This document shows, piece after piece, positions 19,665 to 27,227 of a stretch of DNA of 27,227 bases. Each line of letters opens with the position of its first letter. Within the stretch, counting starts at the first letter, position 1. The DNA is from Fragilaria radians (Eukaryota > Bacillariophyta > Fragilariophyceae > Fragilariales > Fragilariaceae), in contig CAAAJI010000648.1 in NCBI GenBank assembly GCA_900642245.1, positions 1-27,227 of the forward strand, in the 5' to 3' direction. The translations under genes were made by a program, and so were the position numbers. The notes beneath the pieces were generated by a model, which did not search any database, was not told where the DNA came from, and worked only from the letters and a program-made list of their open reading frames with translations.

Positions 19665-20695
19665 GGTTTCAAACAAATTTGGAATTTAAAGGCGTTTGTT
19701 GTTGATGTAGAGACTGCTTTCCTATATGGGGAACTACAAGAAGAGATTTACATGAATATTCCAGAAGTTATCAATTCTCATTCTAATAATTGTTCATTAC
19801 TGACCAAAACAACCTATGGACTTGTACAAAGCGAAAGAGAGTTCTATAAGTAATTAATCTCCGTATTCAAGTTACTCAGATTTCAGAAGAATAAATTGGA
19901 TCCATGGTTATTGTTGAGATGGAATAAAAATGGAATTTTGATGATTGGTATTTAAGATGAAGATTGCTTGGTTATCAGAAAGGAGTTGCAAGTTGACAAC
20001 TTAATTGTTGCGTTAAGGAGAATGGCTCTAAACATTTATTACAGATTATTTGAGTTGTTGTATGATTGAGGATGTTTTTGATACTTCAACCTCATTTAAT
20101 TAACAAGCTAAAAGCCAAGTTTGGAGAGAGAGTTGCAAGCAAAAGGGTGTATCAAACTCCTGGGACTCCAAGTTTCAAAATTGTTTGCCCAGATGATGAA
20201 GCCGACATCATTAACTCAAATCCACAGAGCAGATACCGTTCTTGAGTTGCAATGCCTTTGTATCTTACAAAGTATTCTTGACCTAATTTGTGCAATGTAG
20301 TTAGAGAATTGTCCAAATGCGTGGACAAGGCAACATTGGGTACTAATCTTGAAATGTTAAGGGTGACAAAATTCATCATTGACGCCAAACATTTTGTCTA
20401 ATCAGAAATTAATTTAAATTGGAGTCTCCAAGTATTCTGGAATAGTGATAGGTTGGAGATTCTGAGCCAATAATCAGCGTGATTGGCATTATTCGTTCTT
20501 GTTGACTGTTCCTGCTAGCTGGAGGTCTAAAGCTCTGAGAATAGTAACTTTTTCAATCAGTGAGGTGGAATACGTTGCCAACATTGGAGGCAGTAAAAGA
20601 AATCATGTTCATCTTTTTCTTACTGCATGGGATTGGAATCAAAACTGACCTTCTAATTATTGTGAAAACAGATAACATTGGTGCAATGTTGTAAT
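19665..20695 (+). pseudogene. Copia reverse transcriptase-RNase H relic (plus strand)
   Basis: Frames joined on the plus strand give VVDVETAFLYGELQEEIYMN (about 19690-19755), KTTYGLVQSEREFYK, then a damaged catalytic box where YVDD would be (GI-stop-DEDCLV at about 19950). Further on are RVYQTPGTPSFKIVCPDDEA (about 20140-20200), NVVRELSKCVDKATLG, SISEVEYVA (RNase H) and IIVKTDNIGAML (about 20655-20690). Many stops and frameshifts show this is an older relic. It is the same family type as the minus-strand relic at 13946-15110 (TPGTPxFKIV...SRYRS; VVRELSKC), but clearly not the same insertion. Confidence 0.8.
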
Positions 20696-21279
20696 GTCAC
20701 AGTCCCAGCCTTGCTCCAAATCTTTGTCTGAGGAAAGAATATTGGACTTTTTTCATACCAATTCTCTTACCTGATATTTTTACGCCGTCGACTTTATTTA
20801 TTGAGATCTAGTGGCTCCCTATACTAGGCTACTTTAAAATATATTGTTTGTTTGAATTTTCAGCCAATACATTAATAGGAATCTATTCTTTGTAAACATC
20901 CATTAGATCCGTTTTTCAAGATGTACTACTAGATTGATACCCATAGGATATAAAGAGATATACGCCATGGAGTTTGTTAGAAAACAAACAAATTTAAGCG
21001 TATTGAAGTGAATCAATCACTTTCGATCATAACCGAATCTTTACTTTTTTATTATCCTTAATCGCTCCTTATTTGATGTTATGGATAAATCTTACATACA
21101 ATTAGAATTCACTACACCCTCATATCTTCCCGTAAATCCAATAAATTGTTACGCCTAATTACTCCAAACCATAAATTTCTACTCCATTTTTTCCTGAGCA
21201 AAATAAGAATGTCTGTGCTACATCACCTTATTGTCAAATCACATCCATGATCAGTATCTAGATAGACAGTAACTCTTTG
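20696..21279. other. AT-rich spacer
   Basis: No gene or RNA is supported. It lies between two Copia relics in opposite orientation and may hold the decayed LTR of the plus-strand one. No repeat pair was seen. Confidence 0.35.
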
Positions 21280-22420
21280 TATTGCTTCCTTTGGTTTAGG
21301 AAGGTCATTTGAAATTTCTTCTTAGTATCATTCCTAATTAGAGGTCTGTCAATCTTTCTTGCCCCTAATCATTTTTTCCATCTAAACATGCTTTGCCAAC
21401 CAGATCACCTGTGATGCTGTCTTTCTTCTTTACCATTTCTAGCATCCATATGATTGTTGCTTATTTACTAACCAAATTAGTTTTGGTGTCATGTGCACTG
21501 TTGCACCACGTGCAATGTTACAGTCGGCTATCCAGATTACTGGCTGACACATAAATGAATTATCCTTCATTCACAAAAGGATTGTAATAATTATGTGCAA
21601 GTTTTCTCCCTTATTTTTGTTTCCTGTTGTCTTGAATCTTACTGACTGTTTATCATTGTTTTCTTCTTTATGCCAGTAATTTGCAGGTTTGTATGCACCT
21701 TTCCAAATTCCTCTTTGACTTTTTTGACCCTCAGCTCTTTCAGAACCTTTATCCGGGCCTTTATTTGGCAAGATGACCCTTTTTTCGCAGCTTTGGCATA
21801 CCCCATTAAATACACTCAACAACACTTCTCCAGTTTCTTGTCGGCCTCATGTCGCTTTGACCAGTTGATTTGCCGGGAATTCCGTTCGATGACAATTTTC
21901 AGTTCCATCAGTGTAAGTTCCCTTCCTTTGGCCGTTAATACCAACCGGAATGCATCCGAGCGTTGTCGAGTACATCTGCAATTAAATTGGCTATTTCTAT
22001 CACAAATCCTGGCGCCAAATTTTTCTTCAAAGCTATTTAATTGCTCAAACAGTAAGCCGAGCCGGTGCTTATTTTTCTATGTTATGCAGTTAAGCTGCTT
22101 GCGCATTTCAACCTTCAAGATGGTGTCAATCGAGCGGTATTTAAACACTTTTTCATTAACACTTGAACAACCAGGAACAGACCTCCATGCCATTCTCTTG
22201 TCACGGATTGACGTGGTGGCCCTTTGCAAGTCTCTAGAGTTTTCCCATTTCAATATCCAAATCTAATCAAGTTGTGTGTGATTCTGGGAAATTAGGGTCC
22301 CTTTCTTCATTAATTGTATCTCTGAAACCTACTAGATAACCGTAAGACTTGAATTTTCGCCACCAAAGTTAAATTGGCAATGATTCCCATTGAGTATATA
22401 ACATCTTTGTTCATCTATTC
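21280..22420 (-). pseudogene. Copia gag-protease relic (minus strand)
   Basis: Minus-strand segments read, 5' to 3': LWWRKFKSYGYLVGFRDTI (gag N-terminal part, about 22320-22380), KYRSIDTILKVEMRKQLNCI (about 22090-22150), LLFEQL, then DAFRLVLTAKGRELTLMELK (about 21890-21955). A zinc-knuckle remnant follows (CQSCEK, then after a shift GHLAK, at about 21780). Last is an aspartic-protease-like WIADCNIARGATVHMTP (21484-21534) carrying an insertion inside the expected WIADxGATVHMTP motif. Frameshifts and stops are frequent. The long plus-strand frame at 21670-22266 is the antisense shadow of this gag. Integrase and RT do not follow. Confidence 0.75.
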
Positions 22421-23497
22421 CTATCAGTTAAATTAGCTATAAACTTAAACATGCAATCCTAATCTGCTACTATTCTCAATTGTACTTCAAAGTATGTTAC
22501 ATGACTACTAGACTTGTTGATTAATTATAAAAATAGAACTAATTTGTAAAAACTGTGTTTCTAATTCGATTCAATCATATTCCTAATTCAGGGTCGTGCC
22601 ACGATCCTTGTATGGAAGTCTGAAGTTTAGAAAAATACTCATTCATTTCAGAATTTCATGTTTATCTCTGCTCCTACATTTATTCGATATCTTCTTTACC
22701 CTGCACATTCTGGTTTTATCAGCTCCATTCTGGGGCAATCTCGTTATTTGTATTTTACAATAGTCTTTCAAGTTTCACTGTTGGCAACGTAAGCTCACGC
22801 AATTGTTTTTCTTCAGCAACGCTGATGTCACGTAATTCATTTCCTCCTTCTGCAATTAAATCAGTCAAAGTCCATGAAACATATCCCATTGTAGTCGCAA
22901 GAAATGTGCTTTCTGGAATAATCGTATGCTGACTCCGCATAAAATTACTGTTAGAACTTTTGAGGACTAAGGTACATCTGGGTGTTTTACCTCTTTGGCT
23001 GCACAATAAACTATACTTTAGAGAGCTAAAGTAAAATCTGAATTTTTTTAACGAAAAGGCAGAATTCTGCTTCTATTATATCATATTATATGTAATTAAT
23101 ACGCCGAATTTGTTTTGTTTCATCACAAATCCTTTTCATTGCTTGGCTGTAATCAATGGAAATGGACAACCCAGGCTTAATAATCAACATAACATTGGCG
23201 AGTGGTTGAGACTATATTCAATGGAATTTGCTTTCTTGTTTGGAGATTCCAGCGTTGAGGAGTTCCTATCACTCCATCTCCAATGCTTCTCCAAGAAAAC
23301 GAAACGAATCTTCGTACTGGTGGGTAGTTATTTGCTACATAGTCGTCATCCCTTCATCCGGTTTTCCGTTGTTCGCGCGAACAAAGTATACGAATTCTTT
23401 TGTAAAAAAATGAGTAGGACACCTCCGTGGTCAGTACAAAAAATTGGATTGATTCCTGCCGTATTTAGTCTACAATGCTACAACCTTTCTGACATTC
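22421..23497. other. Upstream flank of protease copy 3
   Basis: No supported gene. A minus-strand frame at 22755-23006 has a coding-like centre (STFLATTMGYVSWTLTDLIA) but no family that I know. The plus frame at 23110-23526 is uninterpreted. From about 23435 the sequence matches the region before copy 2 (aaaattggattgattcctgcc), so the duplicated unit and presumably the promoter begin around there or somewhat earlier. Confidence 0.4.
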
Positions 23498-26400
23498 ATG
23501 TTGATGCAAAGTTGGGTTGCCGATAAGACAAATGTACTATTCTTCTATATATGTAGGCTGATTATGATGCATATGTCTATGCTTCTTCTTCTTTTTGGTG
23601 TTGTTGTTTCCTCGGAATCACAAACAAGACCCGTATTTGCCGAATCGGTTGTCGAACCTCGTATCGTCGGTGGAGAACAAGCACAGTCTGGGAGATATCC
23701 CTTTGTGATTAGTCTGACTCAAGACTCCGTCGCCTTTTGTGGAGGTGCGTACGAGCAAAAGCAGTAACATAAACAATAACAATGCTGCAAACCATACTGA
23801 CTAACTAACTTGTGCACACATTGTTTTCTACCTTGTAGGCTCACTTATCAGTCCAGACGTTGTATTGACAGCGGCACATTGTGGCAAACAAGGAGAAATA
23901 TACGTCGAAATTGGAAAAGAGGATAAATTTGACACCTTCTCTTCCTTCGAAACGATTCAAGTTAAAACAGAAATACCGCATCCATGGTATTTGGATGATG
24001 TGTCTGTTCGATATGATCAATTGATCATGATATTGTCATCCCCAAGCACCTATAAACCAATTCAAGTTAACTTTGATCCGAACATTCCGAGTCCCGATCA
24101 AGATGCCACCATTATGGGTTGGGGAATGACTAAATTTGGAGACGATGATTCGGCATCAGTGCAAATCATGACGAATAGCGATTGTGAACAATCTTCAATT
24201 CCAATTTTCCCCTGGACTAGTTATCAGGGACAAATCACTGAGGATATGATGTGTGCCTATGCATCTGGAAAGGATGCTTGTCAGGGAGATTCGGGTGGCC
24301 CCTTGATCGTGGAAGCATCGGATGGATCTGATTTACAAGTTGGAGTCGTCAGCTGGGGATTAGGATGTGCAGAAGAAAACTTTCCGGGAGTTTATTCGCG
24401 AACTTCCTTTGATCAAAATTGGATGACATCCATGGTGTGCCAGCATTCGGTGTCCCCGCCAGAGTACTTCCAATGCAATAACGAAACTTTGAATGATGAT
24501 CAGCTGGGTAGCGACGATGCCTTCAATGCCACTGTAGCGCCTTCACAGGCTCCATTGGTAGACGATGGCTTACTGACCGGCACGATTCAAATTCAAATGG
24601 ATCGCTTTCCCAAGGATATTGGATGGCACCTTGATTTGATCTCGGATCCTGTGGTGAGGGTAGCACAACGAAATCCCGGAGTTTACAAGACTCCCTTTGC
24701 TCTTGTAGCGGAAACTGTCACTCTAATACCGGATCAGCTTTACTCCTTTATGATTTATGATATCAATATGAATGGTCTTTGTTGTACTTATGGAGAAGGT
24801 GGTTACCAAATATTAGTTGGAAATTCTGTCGTTTACACCAATGATGGAAAATTTCAAATTGGTATGGATGCCACATTTTATGCAAGCGAAACGAAGGTAG
24901 CAGAAATGATGCCAAAGAATAGCTCATCATCTGACCTAGAACTAGTATTGGAGATTCGTGTTGATCAATATCCCGAGGAAATAGGTTGGATTCTGACACT
25001 CCTTAATGGCTCTGAGGAGAAAGTTGAAGACATTGTGGCATTTAAGCTTACTGGATCCTATGAGAATTCCTCCAGTGGCCTTTTCTTACAAGAATCTATT
25101 TTCTTACCTTCGACTGGAAATTACATATTTCATTTCCTCGATTTATTCGGTGATGGAATTTGTTGTGATTACGGCATAGGTTACTATCGCTTGTACAAAG
25201 GCATGGTAGAGAATGGAAATGTTTTAGTAGAAGGCACAGGAATTGGGACTAGTCGCGAAACAACGAGCTTTCTTGTTGATGAAGGAAGTGCAGATGACGA
25301 GACTCATGTCAATAACGCTACAAATATCCAAATGATAGCCTTAGTCACAATCATTCTTGATTCCAAGTCAGAAGATACTGGTTGGACAGGTTCCAAGTCA
25401 GAGAATATTGGTTGGAGCCTGAGAGATTCACACGGCAAGGAGTTATCATCGAAACCAATTGGTTCTTATAAAAGTACGATTTATATTCAAGAGTTTATCG
25501 AAATGGAGGCCGGTACTAGTTTCTATGAATTCGAAATTATAGATCAATCAGGCAATGGCATGGCTACTTCTGAAGCTTTCGAATTGGAAACTTGGAATGG
25601 TCTTGTTGATTATGGCTCTGGACTTCAGTCCTCTCAAACAACCTACTTTGTCCCTCCGGGAGACTTACTCATGACGTTGAAGGTTCAAACAGATTCATAT
25701 CCAGAGGAAATTTTCTGGCGATTGGAACGACTTGACTTGGATGTGTTGGCAACTGTTGCATTAATTAATGCTAGTTATTATACAGATGCCTTGACAATTA
25801 TTTCTCATGAATTTTTGATTTCCAAGGGAGGATTTTATCGATTTACAATTCAAGACGTCAGCAGTGATGGAATTTGTTGTACCAACGGTGAGGGCTCGGT
25901 TGAAATAACTCTGGGACAGGACAACGAGGCTGTGGCAAAACAAGAAGGAAATTACACTGACCGTATGGCGATTCACTTTGTAGCCGAACTATCTGAAGAC
26001 CAATCATCGTATTCCAATCCCCGAATTCTGACATTGTTCTTAAAATTCGATGAGCACCCAGAAGATGTCTCGTGGCTTTTGAGGCAGGAAGAGGACGTCA
26101 CTGCCTCTACGCGAGCTATGTCCTCGTCTCAATGGAAGATGGTTGGCTTTGGACCGCAGCTTAGTTACTCCTCGTTTCTCGCCAACAAGTCAATGATGGA
26201 ATCCATACCAATCGAGGACATACCAAAAGGTTCGACGCGAAACTTTCAGCTGGTTATATTTGATGCATCAGGAGATGGACTGTGCTGTAAATCAGGAAGC
26301 GGTGAGTATGCTCTCTACGATGGAAAACCTAAAATTTGGAATTCGTCGCTTTTGCTATCGGGGAATGCCAAGGACAAGCCAAGAGTCGTCCATTCCTTTT

Positions 26401-26537
26401 CCTTATCTTATGATGAATCAATATCCACATCGCTGGAAGGAAAAAGTTATGCTACTCGACAACGGTGTGGCTTGTGGACCACGTGGTGGTTGGGAATATT
26501 GTTTCTTCCTCTCCTGGTTTTCAATTTTGTTGCTTAA
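23498..26537 (+). CDS. Trypsin-like serine protease with five DGxCC-type repeats, copy 3
   Basis: Join 23498-23744 and 23839-26537, 981 residues. It has the same layout as copies 1 and 2: propeptide ending PVFAESVVEPR, IVGG, H96, D142 and the GDSGGP Ser at 234. Seven residues present in the other two copies (PTLLEAS in copy 1) are deleted in frame at 24158/24159. They precede the strand after the autolysis loop, so activity or stability may differ. Repeat 3 carries an in-frame 10-residue insertion from a 30-nt tandem duplication (25361-25420). An alternative start, MMHMSM (ATG at 23564), would give a short classical signal peptide; only this copy has it. The tail is WLGILFLPLLVFNFVA. The frame is intact. 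Confidence 0.93.
23745..23838 (+). other. Phase-1 intron of protease copy 3
   Basis: The 94-nt intron has the conserved donor GTGCGTACG, acceptor CCTTGTAG and a tgactaactaac branch-point-like run. Splicing makes GGA-G plus GC-TCA, restoring CGGSLISPDVVLTAAHC. Retention stops after AYEQKQ. Confidence 0.92.
25361..25420 (+). repeat. 30-nt in-frame tandem duplication in copy 3
   Basis: Two adjacent 30-nt units both start ttccaagtcaga and run through gttgga, giving the peptide pair SKSEDTGWTG / SKSENIGWSL. Copies 1 and 2 have one unit. The units differ at several bases, so the event is not very recent. Confidence 0.85.
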
Positions 26538-27227
26538 TTTTTTGTAAATGGTGCAGTTTACAAGGTCTAGAGCCTAATACATATAGTTTATGTGGTGTGA
26601 TAGAAAAAAATATGATATCATCGTTGAAGTCTGTTGCTTAAAAAATTGATTATCTATGGAATCGTGACGTTCAATACCTATGGCAACTTCTAGAATGAGC
26701 TAGAAAGAGTATGGAATTGCGTGGTAGGTAAAGCTATAGGTCATTCAGCGTTTGAACAGAAGTGTGGTTTTTCAAGCCTGAATATTCCTTATTGACAGTT
26801 CTGGGAAGTTTAGTTGGAGTGAGGGACTTGCCATAATTGATTTTGTTTAGTACTAGTCTTGTGGAAGGTTGGTGGAGTGTATGCACATCTCTCCTGAAAT
26901 ATCCCTATGATTCATTTGCACCCCATCCCACCTTCCAATCCCCATACAACATCTTACCTTTTAGCTAGATCAATTTTGATTTGAATCGCACGTTACACGA
27001 TGCAAGAAATAACATCGCAAAGCAAAAGGGCTTGGAAATATAGTGTTTATCAATTGCGTTCTTTGTGACATCGAATTCATCCAGAATGACTATTTCGTCC
27101 GAGATTTTCTTTGAAACCATTAGGAGTGTGAAGTTTTAATTTAAACTCAAAGCAAATCAAAGTCCCTCACCTGAAACTAGAAAAAAGCTCGTTATAATAT
27201 ATAAAATTACCAACTGAAGTAATATTG
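26538..27227 (+). other. 3' flank of protease copy 3
   Basis: Non-coding as far as I can see. The first 200 nt align loosely with the flank of copy 1 (aggtcattcagcg at 26738-26750). Beyond about 26800 no homology to the other flanks and no gene was recognised up to the window end. Confidence 0.45.

Noticed and set aside
21670..22266. Plus-strand open frame of 198 codons
   Set aside because: It is antisense to the minus-strand Copia gag relic, whose translated motifs are recognisable. The plus-strand product has no recognisable domain.
22755..23006. Minus-strand 83-codon frame before copy 3
   Set aside because: It has a plausible composition but no recognisable family or neighbours, so I do not call it a gene.

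Overview
The window looks like nuclear DNA of a diatom (or a close stramenopile relative). It is AT-rich, has short GT-AG introns of 92-94 nt, contains several decayed Copia-type LTR retrotransposon fragments of the kind common in diatoms, and carries large secreted proteins with DG[IL]CC-type repeats. Nothing in it looks bacterial, and I see no rRNA, tRNA or CRISPR array. The organism assignment is inference from gene content.

The core of the window is a direct array of three closely related plus-strand genes (1455-4483, 15570-18597, 23498-26537). Each encodes a secreted trypsin-like serine protease of about 980 residues: an N-terminal signal/propeptide, an R|IVGG-type protease domain with a complete His-Asp-Ser triad, five tandem domains of about 100-130 residues (four with a DGxCC motif), and a hydrophobic C-terminal tail. 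All three are open end to end, share one phase-1 intron at the same position, and have an exon 1 of exactly 247 nt from a conserved ATG. Patches of near-identity switch between copy pairs, which suggests gene conversion.

The array is preceded by a minus-strand short-chain dehydrogenase gene cut by the left window edge (1-534). The two spacers between protease genes are transposon graveyards. Spacer 1 (4484-15569) holds, in order, a minus-strand hAT transposase relic, a plus-strand Ty3/Gypsy relic with gag-like and integrase parts only, a RHS/Crinkler C-terminal-like fragment, a minus-strand retroelement integrase tail abutting a plus-strand protein-kinase fragment, a plus-strand Copia gag-protease-integrase half, and a minus-strand Copia RT-RNase H half with a probable polypurine tract and LTR. 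Spacer 2 (18598-23497) holds an unidentified minus-strand coding-like relic, a plus-strand Copia RT-RNase H relic and a minus-strand Copia gag-protease relic. All the transposon-derived frames carry stops and/or frameshifts.

Functionally, the only genes that look intact are the three proteases and the partial dehydrogenase. Downstream of protease copy 3 (26538-27227) there is only 3' flank that is partly homologous to the flank of copy 1.
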